Origin: a virus
Length of the DNA: 25,642 nucleotides
IMG/VR virus record: IMGVR_UViG_3300044729_002459
Location: 1 to 25,642 of that record
Reading direction: 5' to 3' (one strand)
Shown here in pieces: positions 8,061 to 16,117 of the stretch. A program made the position numbers and the translations under genes. The notes under the pieces are model-generated. The model had not been told where the DNA came from and searched no databases. It saw nothing but the letters and a program-made list of their open reading frames with translations. Numbering within the stretch: position 1 is the first letter of the stretch; each line of letters starts with the position of its first letter.

Positions 8061-8419
8061 TGGCGGATCGCCTTGCCGGTGCGGATGTGGAGCTGGTGCT
8101 GCCGGCGTCGTTTGCGGAGCGGATCGACGTTGTCGAATGCCTCCGCGACGGCTCGCCGCTTCACCGCGTGGCAGCCGCGGCGCTCGGGCTGTGCTGGCCT
8201 CGCATCCGGCGCAAGCTGCCCTATCGCGGCAAGCTGCTCGACTACGGCGGCCAGGTCATCGACCTGCTGCTGCGCGAGGGCGCCACGATGGATGAGGTGT
8301 ACCCCGTCGCGGCGAAGGCGCTCGAGGTTGTGGCGCAGTCTCAGCTTCCGAGCCAGGCCGGAGTCGACGCCGCCCTGGGAAACTCCGCGGCCCCCTCGTC
8401 GGGGGCAAGCAGCGGCTGA
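8060..8419 (+). CDS. Tail assembly chaperone, short form (gpG-like)
   Basis: The 119-residue unshifted product lies between tube and tape measure, the place of lambda gpG. It begins by TGATG coupling to the tube stop and consists of helices (FAERIDVVECLRDG, RVAAAALGLCW, MDEVYPVAAKALEVV), ending in a Ser/Ala/Gly-rich tail. Near the 3' end it contains the in-phase slippery heptamer G-GGA-AAC, where a fraction of ribosomes should shift by -1 to make the longer GT form. Such chaperones coat the tape measure protein during tail assembly and are absent from the finished virion. Confidence 0.8.
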   Translation: MADRLAGADVELVLPASFAERIDVVECLRDGSPLHRVAAAALGLCWPRIRRKLPYRGKLLDYGGQVIDLLLREGATMDEVYPVAAKALEVVAQSQLPSQAGVDAALGNSAAPSSGASSG

Positions 8420-8550
8420 CAATCGACCGCATGGTGCTGCGAATTGAGCGCGACCGGGGTTGGCTCCCGGGGACGTTTGCGGCACTATCGGTCGAAGAGC
8501 AAGAGCGTCTGCTCGCGTTTGAAGCCGTCGAGGGCCGGGGGGTCGTGTGA
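8060..8550 (+). CDS. Tail assembly chaperone, frameshifted form (gpGT-like)
   Basis: A -1 shift at 8377-8383 fuses the first 108 codons of the short chaperone to a 55-residue extension read in the -1 frame, giving a predicted 163-residue protein ending at TGA 8548-8550. The extension is open from the slip site, crosses the zero-frame stop at 8417-8419 and looks like real protein (KLRGPLVGGKQRLTIDR, later ERDRGWLPGTF and EEQERLLAFEAVEG). In lambda-like tails the T domain links the tape measure chaperone complex to the tube protein. The next gene starts at GTG 8547, overlapping this stop, as expected if the extension is translated. Confidence 0.8.
8377..8383 (+). promoter_or_regulatory. Programmed -1 ribosomal frameshift site
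   Basis: The heptamer GGGAAAC is in the correct phase (G GGA AAC) for tandem -1 slippage to GGG AAA, 12 codons before the zero-frame stop. It lies at the canonical position in a tail-chaperone gene. A G+C-rich stretch follows (8386-8416), including CCCCCTCGTCGGGGG at 8391-8405, which can form a short C5/G5 hairpin with a 5-nt loop about 7 nt downstream and could act as a stimulator. The efficiency is not predictable from sequence. Confidence 0.8.
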
Positions 8551-8939
8551 GCTACTACGTCGGCACCGGCAAGAGCAAGGCCCTGATCCAGAACGACCTG
8601 GAAGACATCCAGGGCACGATCGACAAGCTGCTGCCGGGCGCTCGCAAAGTGCTTGAGCGCGAGGCGCGCGAGGTGTACGACTACGCATGGCAGCGATGGC
8701 CGGTGCGGACGGGCGTGTCTCGAGCGGGCCTGACGTGGGGCGTGCTGATCGCGCCAGACCTGTCGATGATGCGTGGGTTCGTGGCCAACGGCGTGGACTA
8801 TGCGCGGTTCATCAAGTCGCCGCAGGTGAAGACGGGGACGGGTCACGCCATGACTGAGCTGCTTCGCAAGCCGGTCGCGGAGCGGGCGGATACCATCGCC
8901 GCAGAGCTCGGGCCGCTGCTGAAAACGGCGATGGAGTGA
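8547..8939 (+). CDS. HK97-gp10-like tail/neck protein
   Basis: The 130-residue protein has the layout of the HK97-gp10-like family: a long N-terminal helix (PGARKVLEREAREVYDYAW), the turn RWPVRTGVSRAGL, a strand region, then GVDYARFI and a C-terminal helix. Members help join or complete the tail. The usual place is upstream of the tube gene near the other connectors; here it lies between the chaperone frameshift extension and the tape measure. The start is GTG 8547, overlapping the GT stop as GTGA. Family assignment is by motif pattern only. Confidence 0.6.
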   Translation: MSYYVGTGKSKALIQNDLEDIQGTIDKLLPGARKVLEREAREVYDYAWQRWPVRTGVSRAGLTWGVLIAPDLSMMRGFVANGVDYARFIKSPQVKTGTGHAMTELLRKPVAERADTIAAELGPLLKTAME

Positions 8940-8942
8940 CCA

Positions 8943-10649
8943 ATGGCGGACATTGACATTGGCTGGAAGGTCCGCCTGGACGACTTGCAGAAGCAGCTGC
9001 AAGCGTCCACGAAGCTGTCCAACGACGAAGTCCGGCGCATGGTCACGTCGCTGGGCTCGCAATTCAAAAAAGCGGAAAGCGAGGCGACGAAGGCGGCGAA
9101 GGCTGCCGAGAAAGAATGGTCCAAGAGCATGGACAACCTCAAGGGCGTGGCCGAGAAGTCTCTCGGCATGCTCGGGGGGCCGTTCGCTCAGCTTGGCGAA
9201 GTGGTGTTCGACCTGGGCGGGAAGATCAGCGGCACTTCCGGGGCGGTGGGCACGCTCGGGGTGGCGCTGGGCGCCAGCGCTGCAGCGGCGGGTGTGCTTG
9301 TCGGCGGCACGATCGCGCTCGCATCGGCGGCCAGCGAGGCGACGATCCGCTTGCAAGAGCAAGGACTTGCGGCGGAGATCCCGCCCGAAGCCATGCTAAG
9401 CCAGAAAGACTACACGGACGCCATCAACGGCCTATACACCCAGGTCGACGTGCTGACGGTGCAGCTTGGCGGCCCCGCGATGAACGCGGTAGCGAACCTG
9501 AGCTACGCAATCGTGGGGCTGACCAACAATCTCGGCGCGATGATTGACCCGATCGTGTCCGCTTTTTCGGCGATCGGCGCCTTTAACCGAATGATGTACG
9601 AATCGAAGATCGCAACCGTGGCGACCTTCGGTGCGAACAAGCTGTACCTCGGTACCATGTTCGCAATTGTTGATGGCTTGAGCAGCCAAGCCGACGAAGG
9701 TCGCCAACTCGTGGCGCAGCGACAGGAAGAAGCGGCTGCTGCAAAGCAATCGACAGAAGCGGCGAAGGGTGAGGCGGCGGCTCGGGCGGTAGCAGCGACC
9801 GCCACGCAGCGGCAGACTCAGGCGAGCAAGGCGCAAGCCGAACAGCTCAAGCTCGAGGCCGAGATTGCCGCCGCTGTGGCCGGCGATCTCCAATCGTACG
9901 AGCAGAAGAAAGCCGATATGCGGGTGGCCAACTACGAGAACGAGAAGGCGTTTGAAGCTCAGCGAATGGCCGAGGCGGAGGCACGGCACCAGAAGCAGCT
10001 GCAATTCGAAGCCGACTCGAAGGCCGCCTATGAAGATGCAGTGGAAGCCGCCAAGACGATGGCGCTGGCCCAGGCTGATGCTGTTGCCGGGTCGCTTGGC
10101 AACTTCAACGAGCTGGCAACTGCTGTGTATGATTCTGTTGCCGAGAAAGGCGAGAACGCTACCGAAGCGGAGAAGCGCGCCGCGCGTACGGCCTTTGCCA
10201 TCAGCAAAGCGCTGTCCGTCTCTCAAGCCTTGATTTCTGGAGCAACGGCCGCCATCACGATGGCTGCCTCCCCGGCGTTTGCGTCGATGGGGCCGTTCGG
10301 CCCCGTGTTGGCGGCTGCTTCCGCAGCTGCAGCGACCGCCGGCGCACTGGCGCAAATTGCGTCCGTCAAGCCGCCGTCGTTTGCTCGAGGCGGCATGGTT
10401 GACACCGACCCTGACCACCAGCTCATTCAGGCTCGGGCGGATGAAGCGGTCCTGACGGGCCGCGGAGTCCGAACGCTGGGCGGCCCGGACGCTGTCGAGC
10501 AGCTTAACCGCGGCATGGCCGGCGGTGCTGGCGGGCAGACCGTGGTAAACATGTACGTCGACGGACGCCGGCTGGCGTCGTCGTCGGTCAACGAATGGGG
10601 CTCTCTGCTGTCCGGTCGCCCGCTCGGGCGGCGGCCGGCGTACGGGTGA
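8943..10649 (+). CDS. Tail tape measure protein
   Basis: This 568-residue protein should set tail length and later leave with the DNA. It has Ala/Gln/Glu-rich helical stretches (about 253-378), hydrophobic Gly/Ala segments near 106-128 and 422-470 that could insert in the host membrane, and a C-terminal FARGGMVDTDPDH and VNMYVDGRRL pattern often found at tape measure ends. At about 0.15 nm per residue the tail would be near 85 nm, which is short for a siphovirus. The gene starts with GGAG upstream of ATG 8943. Its codon use is less C-biased than that of the capsid and tube genes. Confidence 0.85.
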   Translation: MADIDIGWKVRLDDLQKQLQASTKLSNDEVRRMVTSLGSQFKKAESEATKAAKAAEKEWSKSMDNLKGVAEKSLGMLGGPFAQLGEVVFDLGGKISGTSGAVGTLGVALGASAAAAGVLVGGTIALASAASEATIRLQEQGLAAEIPPEAMLSQKDYTDAINGLYTQVDVLTVQLGGPAMNAVANLSYAIVGLTNNLGAMIDPIVSAFSAIGAFNRMMYESKIATVATFGANKLYLGTMFAIVDGLSSQADEGRQLVAQRQEEAAAAKQSTEAAKGEAAARAVAATATQRQTQASKAQAEQLKLEAEIAAAVAGDLQSYEQKKADMRVANYENEKAFEAQRMAEAEARHQKQLQFEADSKAAYEDAVEAAKTMALAQADAVAGSLGNFNELATAVYDSVAEKGENATEAEKRAARTAFAISKALSVSQALISGATAAITMAASPAFASMGPFGPVLAAASAAAATAGALAQIASVKPPSFARGGMVDTDPDHQLIQARADEAVLTGRGVRTLGGPDAVEQLNRGMAGGAGGQTVVNMYVDGRRLASSSVNEWGSLLSGRPLGRRPAYG

Positions 10650-10652
10650 CGG

Positions 10653-13600
10653 ATGGCGCGTCTCGGAAACGACCTGGCAGCGATCGCGGTACCGCCGTCC
10701 GGTCTGTATGACGCGCTGGCGGTGAACACCGCTACCTCGACGACGAGCAGCTACAGCCAGGCCGGTTTCGACCCTGGCGACGCTGAAAGCGAAGACGAGT
10801 ACGTCAAGATGGTGCCGCTGCTCAGCGGGCAGCAGGTCGCCGACCTTGAGATCGTGTCCCTCGTTTCGGGCATGCCGATGCTGTCGATCGTCGGTTCGGC
10901 GCAGCTCGGCTGGCGTTTCGCGGGCGACCCTGCCGCATCCACGCGCGGCTGGATTGCGCCGAACTGGCTTACGGGCGTTCTGACCTACGAGCACACCACA
11001 TCGGGGTCGACCAGCTACCCGACCTGCGGCATCGTGACGCATCCGCAGTCGCAGAAAGTGGTCGCGGCCTACAAGTCCAGCTCGGCGCGGGTGGCGCGCA
11101 CTTATGACCCTGGCGAACACACGGTCACGCCGAACCAGAAGACCACCGCTGCTCGAGAGATTCGGGCGGACTGGGATCCGTCGGACGCGATCGTGTGCTA
11201 CCCGACGACGGGCCGGATCGTGTGCATCGCTGCAAACCGCGCCTATCGCTCGGACAACGTCGGTCACGATTGGACGCTGCACTCAAGCGGCGTGTTCGCC
11301 ACCGAGATTGACTGGCAGAACATTGACTACGCTCGCGCCGCGGCGTCGGCCGACGGGTCGGCGCTGTACCTCGGAGAAGAGGAAACGTCGGGCACAATCT
11401 ACCAGGGCGTCAGCGTGGATGGCCTCGCCACGGTGGAGCTCGTCGGCAGCTGGTCAGGCGAGCGGCCGTCGGTGACGGCGCTGCCTGGCGGCGGATATGC
11501 GGTGGCCTGGATCGCGGACACAACCGACTACCCGCGGTGCGTGCGGCTGGCGTCTCCGTGGCAGCCGGTCGGCGATGTGGAGTCGGTCGTCATTACGTCG
11601 ACGGCCTGCGATCACGTTGCCCTCGTGGCCGACCCTGACGGGATGCTGACGGCCTACTACTCGCCGTCCGGGGCGCAGGGCCAGATCCGTATGTCGGTGT
11701 CACTTGACGGCGGCGCCACCTGGACGGCGTACACGGAAGGCTGTCTGCGGTCGCTGTCGACCGACCGCCCGCTGGTCGAATACGTGGCAGCCTACAGCGC
11801 GGGCGCGCACATTCTGGCGGGGCAGTCGTCGGCGGACACCGCGACCGTGGATGGCACGCTGTGGATCTACCGGCTCGGGGGCTACTCGACGCTGGTCCCG
11901 TCAATCCCGGGCTGGACAGTTGCGCGCGATTTCACCGCTCGAGGTGGTACGGGTTTTTCTTCGGGGCAGAGCAACTGCAGCTGGACGCCGATCGAATTGC
12001 CGGGTGACGCGTCCTGGACGGCGGCGGGGACGGCGACGCAGAGCCTGACGATCGACGGCGTTCGCATCCAGGCGACGGCTGGGCAGACTCGCACTTACGA
12101 GCGGGACATTGGCGCTACGAGCTCCACCTCGGTGTGCGTGTTCGAGGTCGTTGCCGTGCAAGGTGGCGATGTGACCACAAACGAGATCGCGCTGAAGAAG
12201 CGCGTCTCTGATGCCAGCAACGAGCGCGAGCTGGTCATCGCACTTGAGGACGATGGGTCGGTCCGAGCGCGCGATGGCGTTGCAAACACGACGCTGGGCA
12301 CGGTCACGATGGACCCTGACACCATGCTGCAGATCATGGTGCAGGTGTCGACGAGCAGCGCGATCAACTCCGGCGCGTGGGTCCGCTACCCATACCAGTC
12401 CAAGTGGACCGAGATCTGGACGGGTGCATTGGACAACGACACGGCAACGCCGGCTGGGACCAGCCGCCTGCAGTGGGGGCACATTTCAGCGAGCGCTGCC
12501 AATTCGGATTCACGGTGGCGCCTGGTCTGCGACACGGAAAGCACGCAGCTGGGGTATGGCATCGCGCACCCGCAGGCGCTGGGACGGCCGGTCAGCGCGC
12601 GCCCGTATCCGCTGGCCATTGAGGCCGGTCTGGGCTCGGCTGGCGTGTCGAGCGGGGACTATCTGCCCCTGTTCCTGAGCGCCGCCGGAGGGCCCGCCGC
12701 GCTCAAGGAAGTGTGGTCCATCGCGCGCCGGCCGACGCACCCGGTGTCCAGGCTGTTTCCGACCGAATCGCCGTCGCCGTCCGAGCCGTGGCGGTCGACG
12801 GACAAAAGCGAACAGCTGATCGTCTTCGACTTCACCCGCAACCGGTGGCTGGGTGACCAGCTGGCGCTGGTCGCCATCAACGTGAATTTCCGCGCGGCCG
12901 ACCTGCAATACTACGACGGCGCGGCGTGGCAGACGCTCGGTTCGCTCGACCTGGCTTCGGGCTTCACCTCGACGACGGGCACCATCAGCGGCGTGTCGAT
13001 GGTGCCCGCAGCGGCGACGTCGGCAGGCGGGCGGTACCTGCAGGCGGGGGAGCTCGTCGACGGGTACGCGGTGATCGACACCGGCTCGCCGGTCGTCACG
13101 AAGGCCCGCCGCATCAGCGGCCAGACGGCGGGGTGGTGGCGATCGGGCACCGGCCAACCTGAAGCACGGCTGACGCTTGAGGGCATGGATGGCACGGAGA
13201 ACACTGCGACGGCGGCCATCCTGGTGGCCCGGTCGGGGGTGCTCGTCGTTCACCTCGGTTCGCTGGTAGCGTACCGCCGCTGGCGCATCCGCATCCCGGC
13301 CAACCAGGTGACGCCCGATTCTCATTATGAGGCGGGCCTGCTGTCGGTCATGCGGGTGCAGCTGCTCGGCTCGGCGCCCGCGTGGGGCTGGTCGCAAGAG
13401 ACGGCGCCGAACGTGTCCACCTCGCGCGCGAGAAACGGCGCGACGACGGCGTCTCAACTCGGGCCAGCCATCACGACTTGGACGATGGATTGGGCGGATG
13501 GCGTTGACCTGAAAGCGCTGCGCAGCGACGGCTCGGCGGTAGACTGGCAAGCGCCGTCGGGCGGGTACACGTCGGGCGGCATCACTGCGGAGGACGTGGG

Positions 13601-13820
13601 ATGGGTGCTGCGCGGCATCCTCGAAGAAACGGACGCGGGAGCGCACCCGGTGCTGGTGCTTGCCTCGGTGCCCGAGACGAGCGGGACGACCATCACGGAC
13701 CGCACGCTGTGGCACTATGGGCGCCTGACCAGCTCCGTGCGCCTCGATCACCTGCTCGGAACTGAGGGCGAGGCGGAAGTCGTGCGGGTGGCGTCACTCT
13801 CGATCGTGGGGATCCCGTGA
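10653..13820 (+). CDS. Large minor tail protein with Asp-box beta-propeller
   Basis: The 1055-residue protein follows the tape measure by 3 nt, so it is a tail-tip protein. Two sialidase-type Asp-boxes are visible: SDNVGHDW at 200-207 (degenerate) and the perfect SLDGGATW at 350-357, suggesting a six-bladed propeller covering about residues 110-410. Beyond lie a jelly-roll-like region (about 420-660) and a C-terminal part with VAINVNFRAADLQYYDG and repeated strands. Asp-boxes are structural, and no sialidase arginine triad can be claimed. The likely role is binding a cell-surface glycan or building the tip. Its end overlaps the next start as GTGA. Confidence 0.7.
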   Translation: MARLGNDLAAIAVPPSGLYDALAVNTATSTTSSYSQAGFDPGDAESEDEYVKMVPLLSGQQVADLEIVSLVSGMPMLSIVGSAQLGWRFAGDPAASTRGWIAPNWLTGVLTYEHTTSGSTSYPTCGIVTHPQSQKVVAAYKSSSARVARTYDPGEHTVTPNQKTTAAREIRADWDPSDAIVCYPTTGRIVCIAANRAYRSDNVGHDWTLHSSGVFATEIDWQNIDYARAAASADGSALYLGEEETSGTIYQGVSVDGLATVELVGSWSGERPSVTALPGGGYAVAWIADTTDYPRCVRLASPWQPVGDVESVVITSTACDHVALVADPDGMLTAYYSPSGAQGQIRMSVSLDGGATWTAYTEGCLRSLSTDRPLVEYVAAYSAGAHILAGQSSADTATVDGTLWIYRLGGYSTLVPSIPGWTVARDFTARGGTGFSSGQSNCSWTPIELPGDASWTAAGTATQSLTIDGVRIQATAGQTRTYERDIGATSSTSVCVFEVVAVQGGDVTTNEIALKKRVSDASNERELVIALEDDGSVRARDGVANTTLGTVTMDPDTMLQIMVQVSTSSAINSGAWVRYPYQSKWTEIWTGALDNDTATPAGTSRLQWGHISASAANSDSRWRLVCDTESTQLGYGIAHPQALGRPVSARPYPLAIEAGLGSAGVSSGDYLPLFLSAAGGPAALKEVWSIARRPTHPVSRLFPTESPSPSEPWRSTDKSEQLIVFDFTRNRWLGDQLALVAINVNFRAADLQYYDGAAWQTLGSLDLASGFTSTTGTISGVSMVPAAATSAGGRYLQAGELVDGYAVIDTGSPVVTKARRISGQTAGWWRSGTGQPEARLTLEGMDGTENTATAAILVARSGVLVVHLGSLVAYRRWRIRIPANQVTPDSHYEAGLLSVMRVQLLGSAPAWGWSQETAPNVSTSRARNGATTASQLGPAITTWTMDWADGVDLKALRSDGSAVDWQAPSGGYTSGGITAEDVGWVLRGILEETDAGAHPVLVLASVPETSGTTITDRTLWHYGRLTSSVRLDHLLGTEGEAEVVRVASLSIVGIP

Positions 13821-15727
13821 CGCACTGGTTGCTCGAGATGCAGATTGGCGGGCGGATCCACCGCTACGCCCAGCAGCCGCTCGAGGTCACCGACGCGCGC
13901 GGCGCGGTGTGGACGTATGCCGCTGGGCTCGGCGATGTGGAACTGTCGGTGGCCGCGTCGTACACCCTGGGCGACGCATCGGCGGATGTGGAGATCACCA
14001 GCGACGAAGACTGGGGCCGCATTGCGGCGCTGGGCGTGCCCCTTGACGGAGGCCAGGCCGTGCTGCGCCTCTGGCGAGAGGGCACGCTCCTTGAGCGCGC
14101 GCGCGTCATGCTGCGGGGGCGGGTTGCGCAGCCGACCTATGGGGCGGTCGGCGAGCCGCTGACGGTCATCGTGCAACGGAGCCTGAGAGGACAGGCTTCG
14201 CAGATTCCACATCCGCGAATGTCAGTGGATTTGGAAACCTGGACGGAACCCGCCAAGCCGGCCATCGGGCTGACGTACCCGGTGGTCATCGGAGCGCCGG
14301 GGCACACGGAGTCGGCGACGCCAACGCCATGCGTTCCGGTGCCTCAAGTGCTGTGGATGAACGAGGCTCAGGAAGAAACGGAAACGTTTACCGGGATCGC
14401 CGAGCTTGATTGGAACTGCCCGGTCATTGACTTGAATTACGCGCCGCTAAGTGCACGCGTGTTTCATACTCCGGCAGGCGATACCGAGTATGAAATGCTG
14501 AAGAACGTGGACTGGCGGATCTTCTTTGATGCCCCGGTGACGGCGCTGCAGCTTGCGAACAATGGTCAACTGGTGTTGACCGATCGCTGGATGGGAACGT
14601 CAGCAGACACGGTCCGAATCGTCTACTGGTACATCGTCCCGGCTACGTATGAGGGCACCCGCTCGACGGTGGCGTGGATCGGCGGTCACGCCACGCAGGT
14701 CCGATTCGAGGTCATGCCGCCGATCGGAACCGAGCTCAATGGACCGTTGATTACCGATCAAACGGTCACGCCTACGGTCGACTTGTTGTCTCAGCCGGTC
14801 CAGGTTGTGAACCGAGCGTACCCGCTGCCGGGCGGAAATTACTTTCAGATTGGCTCGCCTGACGACCAGCTGTACGTTGGATTCCGCGACGACGGCGTGT
14901 ACGGTGGCGGCATCAAGTACCGCGGAAACGAGCTGCTGCGCGGCGCTGGCGATGTGCTCGACTACATGCTGTCCAGGTACTACTCGGGGCAGGTGGACGC
15001 TGCCCGCATGGCGGCCGCTCAGCAGTACCTCAACAGCTGGAAGATTGACGCGTGGATCGAAGAACCCGTCAACGTGTGGGACTGGCTGCAGTCTGAGGTC
15101 CTGCCACTGCTGCCGGTGGAGATGCGCGAGTCGCCAGACGGGATCTACCCGGCGATCATCCGGTATGACGTGACGGCGGTGGACGCCCGCGGGCGGCTGG
15201 TTGCAAACGAGAACGCGGTGCGGGACTCGGCGGTGTCGTATACCTCGGGCGAGATCATCAACGAGGTGATCATCAAGTACCGCCCGGTGCGCGACACGTG
15301 GCAGGGCCAACGGACGCTAACGGCGCAGGCTGAGAAAGTGTCGATCGGCCTGCCGAACCAGCAGCTGGGCGAGGCCTGGTCGACCAACCAGCCGGGCTTC
15401 TACGGCTCGCCTGACGAACGGGTGCTGGGCCACCAGCGGGCGGCATTGAGCCAGGCAAAGTACGGCCTGAAGTCAAAGGAAGTCAAGGCCGCCGCGCTGT
15501 GGGATACGGCGTCCGCCATCCTGACGGCCACCTGGATGCTCGATCGGTATGCCCTGTCTCGCCGCCGGATCCGATACCGGGTTGAAGAGGACCGGTGGGA
15601 TGTGGGCGATGTGCTCCTGGTCACCGACGCCGATGTGCACTTGACCGATGAGGTCGCCATCATCACCGATGTGACGCCGGAGCCGGGTGGTGATTTCACG
15701 CTGGACCTGGTGCTGGTGGAGAGCTGA
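13817..15727 (+). CDS. Tail hub / tip attachment protein, putative
   Basis: The 636-residue protein starts at GTG 13817, overlapping the preceding stop. Its first 130 residues form a beta-rich domain (LEMQIGGRIHRYAQQPLEV, LRLWREGTLLERARVML) like tail-tip modules that contact the distal tail. The middle contains many strand pairs, and residues about 385-636 include YLNSWKIDAWIEEPVNVW, a region with EIINEVIIKYRPVRD and ending strands typical of tail hub proteins (RRRIRYRVEEDRWDVGDVLLV). Position after the tape measure and before the fibres supports a hub or tip role. No peptidase or lysozyme motif was seen. Confidence 0.55.
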   Translation: MTHWLLEMQIGGRIHRYAQQPLEVTDARGAVWTYAAGLGDVELSVAASYTLGDASADVEITSDEDWGRIAALGVPLDGGQAVLRLWREGTLLERARVMLRGRVAQPTYGAVGEPLTVIVQRSLRGQASQIPHPRMSVDLETWTEPAKPAIGLTYPVVIGAPGHTESATPTPCVPVPQVLWMNEAQEETETFTGIAELDWNCPVIDLNYAPLSARVFHTPAGDTEYEMLKNVDWRIFFDAPVTALQLANNGQLVLTDRWMGTSADTVRIVYWYIVPATYEGTRSTVAWIGGHATQVRFEVMPPIGTELNGPLITDQTVTPTVDLLSQPVQVVNRAYPLPGGNYFQIGSPDDQLYVGFRDDGVYGGGIKYRGNELLRGAGDVLDYMLSRYYSGQVDAARMAAAQQYLNSWKIDAWIEEPVNVWDWLQSEVLPLLPVEMRESPDGIYPAIIRYDVTAVDARGRLVANENAVRDSAVSYTSGEIINEVIIKYRPVRDTWQGQRTLTAQAEKVSIGLPNQQLGEAWSTNQPGFYGSPDERVLGHQRAALSQAKYGLKSKEVKAAALWDTASAILTATWMLDRYALSRRRIRYRVEEDRWDVGDVLLVTDADVHLTDEVAIITDVTPEPGGDFTLDLVLVES

Positions 15728-15760
15728 CGCCGTTCGGGCTATGCTCCCGGCGGAGGTCCG

Positions 15761-16117
15761 ATGGCGGGCGAGCTCCACAACATGGTGCCGGCGCGGTTCG
15801 ACCATGAGCTAGTCATCGGCGACACCTACCGTGTCGAGCTGGTGCTCGAGGATGAGGACACCGGCGCCGCCATCGACCTCTCTGCGGTCACGGCCGGCAC
15901 TGTCAAGCTGCGCACTGAGCCGGGCGGCGTGGTGCTGTTGACGCCTTCGGTGTCGCTGACGGACAAGGCCATCGGCAAGATCGTGTGGTCCAGCCCGCAC
16001 ACGACGACGGATGACTTGCAGCCGGGGACCGCGGTGTACGCGCTGCAGCTGGTCTCGGACACCTACACCACGGTGGTGGAAGGGCGGGTCGTCATCCGCC
16101 GCGCGGCGGTGGTCTGA
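15761..16117 (+). CDS. Small beta-sandwich tail protein, fibre-attachment-like
   Basis: The 118-residue protein is beta-rich, with the pattern [31 protein letters not shown] and a final strand set ending in [11 protein letters not shown]. Such immunoglobulin-like small domains occur at the N-terminus of baseplate upper or fibre-anchoring proteins. The gene has GGAGG at 15752-15756 before ATG 15761 and is coupled by TGATG to the fibre gene, so a role in attaching the fibre to the tip is a reasonable inference. The 33-nt gap upstream contains TATGCT at 15740-15745 but only a poor -35 box. Confidence 0.5.
   Translation: MAGELHNMVPARFDHELVIGDTYRVELVLEDEDTGAAIDLSAVTAGTVKLRTEPGGVVLLTPSVSLTDKAIGKIVWSSPHTTTDDLQPGTAVYALQLVSDTYTTVVEGRVVIRRAAVV

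Noticed and set aside
9432-11282. 616-codon minus-strand frame opposite the tape measure
   Set aside because: No ribosome binding site or recognisable domain; shadow of the tape measure and tail-tip genes.
15717-15745. Promoter-like TGGAGA-N17-TATGCT before the small fibre-attachment gene
   Set aside because: Poor -35 box inside the coding end of the previous gene; likely chance.
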